In this document: positions 1 through 6,087 of the stretch, one piece after another
Layout: each line of letters opens with the position of its first letter
How positions within the stretch are numbered: the first letter of the stretch is position 1
NCBI GenBank assembly: GCA_009921385.1
Contig: RFXY01000048.1
Span: forward strand, 1-7,262
Length of the DNA stretch: 7,262 bases
Origin: Pseudomonadota bacterium
Lineage (GTDB): Bacteria > Pseudomonadota > Alphaproteobacteria > Rickettsiales > UBA1997
Direction: 5' to 3'
Position numbers and translations under genes: made by a program
Notes under the pieces: generated by a model
What the model saw: only the letters and a program-made list of their open reading frames with translations
The model's database searches: none
Told to the model about the DNA's origin: nothing

Positions 1-311
1 TTTCTCAATTAAAGTTCGATGCTCAAAACCTTATACCCACCATTGTGCAAAACGAAATCGATAAAGAAGTTGTAATGTTCGCCTGGATGTCGCAAGAAAG
101 CCTAAAACAAACACTCAACACTGGTCTTGCCACCTATTTTTCTCGCTCAAGGCAAAACTTGTGGGTCAAAGGCGAAACCTCTGGTTGCTATCAAAAGGTA
201 GTTTCTATCACCACCGATTGCGATTTTGATTGTTTGTTATTAATAGTTCAACAACAAGGGCCAGCTTGTCACACCGGAAAAAACAGTTGTTTTTTTAATA
301 AACTACTCTAA
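1..311 (+). CDS. hisI: Phosphoribosyl-AMP cyclohydrolase HisI, 5'-truncated
   Basis: HisI hydrolyses the adenine ring of phosphoribosyl-AMP to give ProFAR, the third step of histidine biosynthesis, in the cytoplasm. The frame is open from nt 3 and gives 102 visible residues. The N-terminal FDAQNLIPTIVQ strand is present, so probably only about ten residues are missing beyond the window edge. The GTG at 45 is an internal valine, not a start. Family hallmarks are AWM, YFSRSRQNLWVKGETSG, the acidic metal-binding DCDFD motif, and the zinc-ligand pair in CHTGKNSC with its usual seven-residue spacing. The protein stops shortly after CFF, so this is the stand-alone form rather than the HisI-HisE fusion common in enterobacteria. 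No other his gene is visible. The next gene starts 53 bp downstream and is functionally unrelated. Confidence 0.95.
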   Translation, partial: SQLKFDAQNLIPTIVQNEIDKEVVMFAWMSQESLKQTLNTGLATYFSRSRQNLWVKGETSGCYQKVVSITTDCDFDCLLLIVQQQGPACHTGKNSCFFNKLL

Positions 312-364
312 AATAATGGCAAGATTTTTTATACCACAAAAAAAACAAGAAAAACATCAGCAAT

Positions 365-2080
365 ATGCCTATTAACAATCTTTACAACAATTTTACTAGT
401 CAAATAAAAAGAAACCAAGTATCTAGTTTATTTAAAATTGTTTTGCAAGACGAAAAAAGCTTTTTACTAACCATTTTGGTTTATGCTATTTTTATTGGCT
501 TTTTAAGCTTGGCAGTGCCAATTTCGGTGCAATTACTCATCAATTCTGTTGCTTTTAATGCTCTTTTACAACCCATTTTGATTTTGGGTTTTATTTTATT
601 TTTGGTCGTTACTTTTTCTTCAATATTAAATGCTTTGCAATTTTATATCACCGAAATTTTTCAAAGACGATTTTTTGCAAGGTTTTCTTCGGAAGTGGTC
701 ACAAAATTAGTGAATGTTAATCATCAAGATTTTGAAAAATCCAATCAAACCGAGTTTATCAATCGTTTTTTTGATGTTTTTAATGTGCAAAAAATTGTGC
801 CAAAAATTTTTACCAAAACTTTTGCCAATATTTTGCAATCCTTAATTGGCCTAATTTTGGTGGCATTTTATCACTGGGTACTATTGCTTTTTGCTTTGCT
901 GGTTCTGTTAGCCACTTTTTTTATCTGGCACATATTTGCCAAAAACTGCTTTGTTGCCAAATTTGCTACTAGCAAAAAAAAATACGATATGGCTTCTTGG
1001 TTTGAAGATATCGCACGAAATCACCTATTGTTTAAATCAGAAAATGCCAAAAAATATGCCATCGATAAAACCGAAAACATCACCAAACAATATTTACAAG
1101 AACGAAAAAAATATTTCCATTATCTGTTTTTTCAAGTGATCCTAACTTTAATTCTCTATACTTTTACCACTTCTGCTCTGCTTATTGTTGGTGGCTATTT
1201 AGTGCTAAACGGACAACTTTCTTTGGGTCAATTAGTTGCTTCTGAGCTAATAATTTCGGCAGTTCTTTACAATATTTCACAGCTCGGTGGCGATCTAGAA
1301 TCTATCTACGAATTAGCCTCTGCTTGCGAAAAATTAGCCCAAATTCATCATTTGCCAAAAGAAAATTTTGGCAACAAATGCCTCGAAAACAAACCGATCA
1401 ACATCGATTTTCATAATGTCGTCGATAATTATTTTCAAAGAAAATTTTTATTTAATGTCAATTTTGAAGCTGGCAAAAATTATTTGATTTCTGCTGAAAA
1501 TTTATCAATAAACAAACTGCTTATCGAGCTGATTTCTGGCCTACGAAAGCCAATCTATGGCTCACTTGAATTTAATCAACAAAATATTTCTGATCTTAAT
1601 TTTAATCAACTCAGAAATCAAATCGCCATCATCGATAATCAAAGCTTTATCGACGGCACTATCTACGAATATCTAACTTTCAACCAAAGCAACATCGACA
1701 ACAAAAAAGTCAATGAAGCACTTGAAGTTGTGCAATTAAAAAATGTCTTAAAAAGGTTTGATAGCGATCTATCTTTGCCTATTTTACCTTCTGGGTGGCC
1801 ACTTTCTGAATCAGAAAAAATTTTGTTAAGAGTTGCCAAAGTGCTGATTGACGAACCAAAAATCATCATTATCAACGAAGTTTTAGATATGCTTAACCTA
1901 AAAATGCGAAACAATATTTTGCATTTTCTTACCAAAAATCATCAAGCAACTATTTTATATTTTTCTAACAGAAGAGATCATATGGTAAATTTTGATAGCT
2001 ATTTATTTTTTTCAATGGAAAAAGTTTTTGTTTTCAACAACATAGAAGAACTCAATAATTTTGAAGAACAATATGAATAA
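365..2080 (+). CDS. ABC exporter-like membrane protein with degenerate nucleotide-binding domain
   Basis: This 571-residue protein has type I ABC exporter architecture. A transmembrane domain with about six helices (roughly residues 34-56, 67-91, 153-170, 171-190, 253-283 and 287-308) is followed by an NBD from about residue 345. There is no N-terminal peptidase domain. The NBD keeps the fold's landmarks (LRNQIAII, GTIYEYL, an EPKIIII strand) but almost every catalytic motif is changed. The Walker A region reads SAENLSINKLL (376-386) with no GK(S/T). The Q-loop position appears to be Asn425. The signature is LSESE (480-484) instead of LSGGQ. Walker B is IIIINE (500-505) with Asn for Asp, although Glu505 remains. 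The switch histidine is Asn535 (SNRR). The frame is intact and there is no sign of decay, so the protein is probably expressed but a poor or inactive ATPase. It overlaps the adaptor gene by 8 bp and lies upstream of a TolC-like gene, which implies the inner-membrane part of a tripartite exporter. The substrate is unknown. ATG 365 has only a weak AG-rich ribosome site. Confidence 0.85.
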   Translation: MPINNLYNNFTSQIKRNQVSSLFKIVLQDEKSFLLTILVYAIFIGFLSLAVPISVQLLINSVAFNALLQPILILGFILFLVVTFSSILNALQFYITEIFQRRFFARFSSEVVTKLVNVNHQDFEKSNQTEFINRFFDVFNVQKIVPKIFTKTFANILQSLIGLILVAFYHWVLLLFALLVLLATFFIWHIFAKNCFVAKFATSKKKYDMASWFEDIARNHLLFKSENAKKYAIDKTENITKQYLQERKKYFHYLFFQVILTLILYTFTTSALLIVGGYLVLNGQLSLGQLVASELIISAVLYNISQLGGDLESIYELASACEKLAQIHHLPKENFGNKCLENKPINIDFHNVVDNYFQRKFLFNVNFEAGKNYLISAENLSINKLLIELISGLRKPIYGSLEFNQQNISDLNFNQLRNQIAIIDNQSFIDGTIYEYLTFNQSNIDNKKVNEALEVVQLKNVLKRFDSDLSLPILPSGWPLSESEKILLRVAKVLIDEPKIIIINEVLDMLNLKMRNNILHFLTKNHQATILYFSNRRDHMVNFDSYLFFSMEKVFVFNNIEELNNFEEQYE

Positions 2081-3083
2081 AAACGAGCTTATTTTTCAAC
2101 AAATCAAATTGCCTCAACCAATTTTGGTTTTAAAAAAAATTTTGATTATCTTTTTTTGCTTTTTATTTTTTGTTTTCACCTTTTTGCCTTGGCAACAAAA
2201 TGTGAAAGGCTTGGGCTATGTCATTGCCGCCAACCCAAACAGTCGAACTCAAAACCTCGATGCCACAGTTAATGGGCGAATCAGCAAATGGTTTGTCAAA
2301 GATGGCGATACCGTCAAGCAAGGTGACAAAATTGTTGAAATTATCGATAACGACCCGCTCATTATCGATAAATTAAAAGCCGACAAAGAAATCAAAGACA
2401 GAAAATATGAATTAGCCAAAATATCTTCTGAAACCTCCAAAATCAACTATCAACGACAACAACAACTTTTTGTCCAAGGCCTTGCTTCGAAAAAAAACTA
2501 CGAAGATGCCAAAATTGAATACAAAAAATTACTCACCGCCACCGAAAATGCTTCTGCCGAAGTGCTCGATGCCTCTATTAGCCTTGCTCGACAAGAAAGC
2601 CAGCTCATTACCGCTCCAAGCGACGGTGCCATTTTAAAAGTTTTGGCAGGCAACAATTCTACCAGTGTAAAAGCGGGCGACAAAATCGCCACTTTTGCCC
2701 CAAAATTACAAGAAATGGCGGTTGAGCTTTATGTTGATGGCAACGACATTCCGCTAATTCAGCAAGGTCGCAAAGTAAGGTTGCAATTCGAGGGCTGGCC
2801 AGCAATGCAGTTTTCGGGTTGGCCAACTTTGTCGGTGGGCACTTTTTCTGGGTCTGTTTCGGCAGTTGATGCTTCGGTTTCTGATAACGGCAAGTTTCGA
2901 GTAATCGTGATGGCGGAAGACAATCATAAATGGCCAGATCCGCATTTTTTAAAACATGGAGCAAAAGTTTATGGCTGGATCTTGCTAAATAAAGTAACTA
3001 TTGGTTACGAAGTTTGGCGACAAATCAACGGTTTTCCTGCCGATTTTGATTTAAACATCAATGCTAAAGAAAAAAACCCTTAG
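2073..3083 (+). CDS. HlyD-family periplasmic adaptor (membrane fusion protein)
   Basis: The adaptor should link the inner-membrane ABC protein to the outer-membrane channel. ATG 2073 (336 residues) is preferred over the upstream in-frame TTG at 2061. It overlaps the end of the ABC gene in an ATGAATAA arrangement and has GAAGAA just upstream. A short cytoplasmic N-terminus is followed by one membrane anchor (about 17-39) ending LPWQQ. The first lipoyl half (about 62-93, NGRISKWFVKDGDTVKQGD) and the second (about 172-208, ITAPSDGAILKV) flank an alpha-helical hairpin (about 95-170), which is much shorter than in E. coli HlyD. A beta-barrel domain follows (about 212-282) with the motif VRLQFEGWPAMQFSGWP. 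The tail contains GWILLNKVTIGYEVWRQING. From memory, these GWP and NGFP motifs recur in a distinct HlyD subfamily paired with ABC and TolC genes. Substrate unknown. Confidence 0.9.
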   Translation: MNKNELIFQQIKLPQPILVLKKILIIFFCFLFFVFTFLPWQQNVKGLGYVIAANPNSRTQNLDATVNGRISKWFVKDGDTVKQGDKIVEIIDNDPLIIDKLKADKEIKDRKYELAKISSETSKINYQRQQQLFVQGLASKKNYEDAKIEYKKLLTATENASAEVLDASISLARQESQLITAPSDGAILKVLAGNNSTSVKAGDKIATFAPKLQEMAVELYVDGNDIPLIQQGRKVRLQFEGWPAMQFSGWPTLSVGTFSGSVSAVDASVSDNGKFRVIVMAEDNHKWPDPHFLKHGAKVYGWILLNKVTIGYEVWRQINGFPADFDLNINAKEKNP

Positions 3084-3102
3084 AAAATTATAACTCCAAA
3101 TT

Positions 3103-4512
3103 ATGACCACAAAATTGAAAAAACTTTGTCAATTGTTGTTGTTTTTGCTTGTCATTATACCACAAAAATTGCAAGCAAATCAAACAATTTCACCAGAAAT
3201 CGTGGTTGATTCTGCCCTAAAACATTATCCAAAAATACTTGCCTACTACGAAAAAGTCGCCGAAACCGAGGGCGACATTTTGCAAAACTCGGGCTTGTTT
3301 GACATTAGATTAAAACAACAATATCAAGACACCACCAAGGGTTTTTATGATGGCAAAACTTTTGATACCATCTTGCAAAAACAAAATGCCTTTTTAGGTA
3401 GCAAAGTTTATGTGGGCTATCGCAAATCTTATGGCACTTTTCCTGCTTATGATGACAAATATTTAACCAACAACAGCGGCGAATACCGCCTTGGGGCCTC
3501 TGTTTCACTTCTGCAAAACAATATGTTCGACAAAAATCGCCTGGCCTTTGCCAATGCCAAACTCAACAACCAAGAAAGCAAATTGCAATTAGCTAAAATG
3601 CAAGCCGAAATCAGTAAAGATGCCAAACAAGCCTACTGGAAATGGTTTTTGTATGGCAAAATTTATAGCATTTATCAAGATTTATATCAACTCGCCATTG
3701 AAAGAGATAAACAATTGCAAATCAGGCTACAAAAGGGCGATATTGCCAACATTATTGCCATCGAAAACAAAAGAAATATTTTAAACAGAAAAAATGCTAT
3801 GCTAGAAGCAAGGCAAGATTTCTTAAATTCTTGTTTTTATTTGTCGCTGTTTTATCGACAAGAAAATGGCAAACCGCAAGAAATCAGCGAAAAAACTCTC
3901 TCCATTTCTTCTTTGCCAATTAAACTCAATCATATCACCGAAAAAAACCTAGAAAACGACATCAAGCAAGCAATGCAATTTCGCCCCGAAATACAAATTT
4001 TAAAAATCAAACAAAATAAAGAGCAAAACTATCTAAAACAAGCCAAAAACACTTTACAACCAACCCTTGATCTTAGCCTTGAAACCTCAAAAGATCTAGG
4101 GCAAGGCTCACCAACTCGCAAAGAAACGGTCAATACCGTAAAACTCGATTTTGATTTTCCGCTACAGCAACGAGATGCCAAAGGGCAAGAAATTAAAGCC
4201 GAGGCGAGCATTAAATATTTAAACTACGAACAACAACTTTTAGCAGAAAAAATTCAGGTTGAAATCAAGCAAATCGGCAGTTATCTTAATATTTTAGCAG
4301 AAATTTATCATAATGCCGAAGACGAATTTAAACTATCGCAAAAGCTTGCTTCTGCCGAAAAAGAAAGATTCAAACAAGGTGGTAGCGATTTTTTCTTAAT
4401 CAATTTAAGGGAGCAAGAACTTGCCAGAGCCAACATCGGCAAAATTCAAGCCATCGAAAAATACTACCACACCATGGCAGAATATTTCTTTGCCATTAAT
4501 GTTGCATTATAA
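3103..4512 (+). CDS. TolC-like outer-membrane efflux protein
   Basis: This 469-residue protein should form the trimeric outer-membrane and periplasmic channel of the exporter encoded just upstream. A signal peptide is clear: positive MTTKLKK, a leucine-rich core, and probable cleavage after LQA at residue 25. The mature protein has the duplicated, mostly helical and glutamine/lysine-rich pattern of outer-membrane efflux proteins. Repeat 1 spans about 28-235 and repeat 2 about 275-469, the latter marked by FRPEIQILK near residue 293 followed by a strand-forming LQPTLDLSLETS segment. The length is typical of the family. The start lies 19 bp after the adaptor stop, so co-transcription is likely, although no good Shine-Dalgarno precedes ATG 3103. 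It may serve only this system or be shared with other pumps, as TolC is in E. coli. Confidence 0.9.
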   Translation: MTTKLKKLCQLLLFLLVIIPQKLQANQTISPEIVVDSALKHYPKILAYYEKVAETEGDILQNSGLFDIRLKQQYQDTTKGFYDGKTFDTILQKQNAFLGSKVYVGYRKSYGTFPAYDDKYLTNNSGEYRLGASVSLLQNNMFDKNRLAFANAKLNNQESKLQLAKMQAEISKDAKQAYWKWFLYGKIYSIYQDLYQLAIERDKQLQIRLQKGDIANIIAIENKRNILNRKNAMLEARQDFLNSCFYLSLFYRQENGKPQEISEKTLSISSLPIKLNHITEKNLENDIKQAMQFRPEIQILKIKQNKEQNYLKQAKNTLQPTLDLSLETSKDLGQGSPTRKETVNTVKLDFDFPLQQRDAKGQEIKAEASIKYLNYEQQLLAEKIQVEIKQIGSYLNILAEIYHNAEDEFKLSQKLASAEKERFKQGGSDFFLINLREQELARANIGKIQAIEKYYHTMAEYFFAINVAL

Positions 4513-4554
4513 AAAGTTTTTTGTAAGCAAAATTCCCGACCTACTGCAAAGAGA

Positions 4555-4729
4555 ATTATACCATTTCCACTAATTAAATCCACACTTCGATCTAAATTCC
4601 CCTTTTTGTAGAAGGGGAATTCTGATCGAGATCTGCTACCGAAATTGCCCCGACACTTCGTCTCGCCCTGCACCAGAAGAGGGGAAATTTAGATCGAAAT
4701 GTGGTATTTATTTGTGGAAATAGTATAAT
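4555..4729. mobile_element. MITE-like palindromic element with ~48-bp inverted repeats
   Basis: The left arm (4555-4602) and the reverse complement of the right arm (4681-4729) align over 46 positions with 39 matches. The outermost blocks are ATTATAC and ATTTCCAC and the inner block is TTCGATCTAAATT followed by a run of C. The core (4603-4680) is richer in G and C than its surroundings, carries its own hairpins, and has no convincing ORF. Size, terminal symmetry and lack of coding capacity fit a non-autonomous miniature inverted-repeat element or a large palindromic intergenic repeat. The termini include TATA, so a TA target duplication (as in Tc1/IS630-type elements) is possible but cannot be separated from the arms. 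It lies between convergent genes. No transposase is present in the window. Confidence 0.6.
4595..4621 (+). terminator. Strong hairpin inside the palindromic element, possible terminator
   Basis: AATTCCCCTT (4595-4604) pairs perfectly with AAGGGGAATT (4612-4621) across a 7-nt loop, about 85 bp downstream of the TolC-like gene's stop. There is no clear run of T after the stem on either strand, so intrinsic termination is uncertain. The same C-run can also pair with the G-run of the right arm near 4681, giving competing folds. It could help separate transcripts from the convergent export operon and znuC, but it is primarily part of the repeat element. Confidence 0.3.
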
Positions 4730-4738
4730 ATTAAAGAC

Positions 4739-4876
4739 TCACTCTAAATCTAAAAAATTCATTTTTTGAAACAAAGCTTCTTCGCCAAACCTACCTATAC
4801 CATGAAAAGCCATTGGTTTATTAATTTCTAAATCTAATTTTAAAAATATGTCAAGAATGCGAAGATTGATAGGCAT
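4739..4876 (-). CDS. Doubtful small ORF, 45 residues
   Basis: The minus-strand ORF begins MPINLRILDIFLKLDLEINK and ends NFLDLE, running ATG to TGA. An in-frame TAA lies a few codons upstream, so it cannot be extended. The composition is protein-like, with alternating hydrophobic and charged residues and a GIGRFGEEALF segment. No family is recognised and no good ribosome site precedes it. Its stop lies about 10 bp from the right end of the palindromic element, so it could be a remnant of a gene cut by that element, a genuine small protein, or chance. Noted so the gap between the TolC-like gene and znuC is described fully. Confidence 0.2.
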   Translation of the reverse strand: MPINLRILDIFLKLDLEINKPMAFHGIGRFGEEALFQKMNFLDLE

Positions 4877-4880
4877 GTTT

Positions 4881-4902
4881 TGTTAAAATTAACATTCTAA
4901 CA
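4881..4902. repeat. Imperfect dyad, operator-like
   Basis: TGTTAAAAT and ATTCTAACA flank a 4-nt centre and form an inverted repeat with one arm mismatch. It lies immediately upstream of the doubtful small ORF's ATG and downstream of the znuC stop. It superficially resembles AT-rich dyads bound by metalloregulators, but it is not in front of znuC and such dyads arise by chance in AT-rich DNA. No function is assigned. Confidence 0.2.
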
Positions 4903-4935
4903 AAAATTTTTAAAAAAGATGAAAAGTAGGAAAAT

Positions 4936-5589
4936 TTAATGATTATGGTCGTGAGTGTGTTGATATAAAGCAATTTCTAGATTTTGTTTGGCTAAATCTG
5001 CACCAAAAAGATTGAGATATTCTGGATGTTTACTGATGTCTTGCGGGTTGCCGTGGCAACAAATATGCTGATTAATGCAGAAAACCTGATCTGTTTTTTG
5101 CATCACCAAATTAAGATCGTGCGAAACCAGCAAAATAGAGCATTTCCAGTTTTTTTTAACATAATTTAGCAAATGATAAAACTGATTAATTGCCATAATA
5201 TCCATAAATTGAGTTGGCTCATCTAAAGCCAACACGGTGTTTTGCTTGTTGGCAATGCCTATTTGACTGGCGATTGCTCTTAATAACATTATTTTTTGCA
5301 ATTGCCCGCCCGACAGTTGCGATAATTGTTTTTTTAATAAATTTGTTACTTGCATTTGATTTGCCAAATCAACAAAAAAAGCATCTTTATTGGCATTTTT
5401 ATTGGTTAAATTAAACAAATCAATGGCGGTCATTGGCACATTATTATCGAGATTAATTTTTTGTGGCATATAACCAAAACTCACTTGTTGTTGCCTGATT
5501 TTGCCAGTTGTTGGCTTGATTAACTGCAAAATAATTTTTAACAACGAGGTTTTGCCCCCGCCATTTGGGCCAATAATAGTGGTAATTTT
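4936..5589 (-). CDS. znuC: ZnuC-like zinc ABC importer ATPase, N-terminus missing
   Basis: This is the ATPase of a ZnuABC-type zinc uptake system, acting on the cytoplasmic face of ZnuB. The 217 visible residues carry every ABC motif intact: Walker A GPNGGGKTS (visible residues 7-15), Q-loop YMPQ (Gln43), signature LSGGQ (92-96), Walker B VLALDE (119-124) and switch SHD (His157). The stretch ICCHGNPQDISKHPEYLNLFG resembles the same region of E. coli ZnuC, and the His-rich tail HTHDHNH fits the zinc family. The TTG at 5544 is an internal leucine, not a start. The frame must begin further right, but just beyond KITTIIG (5589) similarity ends and a stop is met with no plausible start. About 25-30 residues are therefore missing where the sequence switches to phage. 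Neither znuA, znuB nor zur is in the window. The family is often Zur-regulated, but its promoter is not here. Confidence 0.88.
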   Translation of the reverse strand, partial: KITTIIGPNGGGKTSLLKIILQLIKPTTGKIRQQQVSFGYMPQKINLDNNVPMTAIDLFNLTNKNANKDAFFVDLANQMQVTNLLKKQLSQLSGGQLQKIMLLRAIASQIGIANKQNTVLALDEPTQFMDIMAINQFYHLLNYVKKNWKCSILLVSHDLNLVMQKTDQVFCINQHICCHGNPQDISKHPEYLNLFGADLAKQNLEIALYQHTHDHNH

Positions 5590-5590
5590 G
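5571..5590. other. Bacterium-phage junction, probable assembly chimera
   Basis: Left of this point the minus strand encodes ZnuC; right of it the plus strand encodes a phage fibre-like protein. The shared stretch AATAATAGTGGTAATTTT (5572-5589) reads KITTII on the minus strand, as expected just before ZnuC Walker A. On the plus strand it reads NNSGNF, matching the NNNFGASANFTF module in the next phage gene. Both genes are broken here, there is no integrase, att repeat or IS at the join, and T4-like phages are not temperate. A false join through a short shared k-mer is the simplest reading; a real recombination event is not excluded. Confidence 0.75.
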
Positions 5591-6042
5591 GTGGTAGTTC
5601 TACATTTACTTTTAACAAAACTAATAACACATTAACTTCTACTAATATTGTAGCTAGTGAAAATTTAGTAGCAAATACTATTCAAATGGGACTAGGACTA
5701 TATGAATTTTATCATTCATCAGTATATTTTGCTACTACGGTAGCAACAGATCCAGATCAAGTATTATGGGCTACTGAATTAGCTAATTTATCAGCGATAG
5801 ATTTTACTATTATTTCTACTGATGAGACCAGTAATACAAGACAAACAGCAAAGATAGCAGCCGCAATTTTAGGTACAGATGTAGTATTCAATGAGTATTC
5901 TGGGCTATACCTTAACGGTGGAGTAGGTAGTTTTTCAGTAAGATATCAGGCGGGAAGTCCTGATAGTGTGCAGTTAATAGTGACGCCAGATTCTGATAAT
6001 CTGACTCAATATAACATGATGATAATACAATATGCAAAGTAA
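5572..6042 (+). CDS. Phage virion structural / tail-fibre-like protein, N-terminally truncated
   Basis: The 156 visible residues are open from the junction; the ATG at 5686 is internal. The first 37 residues (NNSGNFGGSSTFTFNKTNNT onward to NLVANTI) match in pattern the repeat module at residues 78-117 of the next gene, showing that the same frame extends left of the ATG. The C-terminal domain (about 40-156) includes AIDFTIISTDETSNTRQTAK, SGLYLNGGVGSFSVRYQAG and the ending NLTQYNMMIIQYAK. This domain is one I associate with structural proteins of T4-like marine myoviruses. It is probably exposed on the virion as part of a fibre or neck/baseplate appendage, but the exact role is unknown. Codon choice (TTA, AAT, GGT, GCT) and the lack of long A or T runs differ from the bacterial part. 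The true start and N-terminal repeats are lost at the join. Confidence 0.8.
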   Translation, partial: NNSGNFGGSSTFTFNKTNNTLTSTNIVASENLVANTIQMGLGLYEFYHSSVYFATTVATDPDQVLWATELANLSAIDFTIISTDETSNTRQTAKIAAAILGTDVVFNEYSGLYLNGGVGSFSVRYQAGSPDSVQLIVTPDSDNLTQYNMMIIQYAK

Positions 6043-6058
6043 CTTAATATAAACCTAG

Positions 6059-6066
6059 CATAAATA
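6059..6066 (+). promoter_or_regulatory. T4-type late promoter motif
   Basis: CATAAATA matches the T4 late -10 consensus TATAAATA at seven of eight positions, and fully matches the NATAAATA form described for T4-like cyanophages. It lies in the 45-bp gap between the two phage genes and ends 21 bp before ATG 6088. Late promoters of this type have no -35 element and depend on the phage gp55-like sigma factor. AT-richness makes chance matches possible, but the position is right for a virion gene. Confidence 0.5.
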
Positions 6067-6075
6067 TATAAAGAC

Positions 6076-6080
6076 AAGGA
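6076..6080 (+). promoter_or_regulatory. Ribosome binding site of the second phage gene
   Basis: AAGGA lies 7 nt before ATG 6088 and fixes that start. It is clearly stronger than the ribosome sites of the bacterial genes in the window. Confidence 0.75.
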
Positions 6081-6087
6081 CATTAAT

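Noticed and set aside
312..364. Promoter for the export operon in the hisI downstream gap
   Set aside because: TATACC occurs near 330, but no matching -35 element can be defended in this A/T-rich 53-bp gap; read-through from hisI is equally possible.
2659..2964. 101-codon minus-strand ORF within the adaptor gene
   Set aside because: It is fully inside a well-supported HlyD gene and has a low-complexity, non-protein-like composition; it is an antisense shadow.
4464..4673. 69-codon minus-strand ORF across the palindromic element
   Set aside because: It runs through the TolC-like gene's end and the repeat arm, has no recognisable protein features, and is explained by the repeat.
5214..5414. 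66-codon plus-strand ORF inside znuC
   Set aside because: It is antisense to a region encoding the signature and Walker B motifs of ZnuC, and its hydrophobic look comes from the complement of AT-rich codons.
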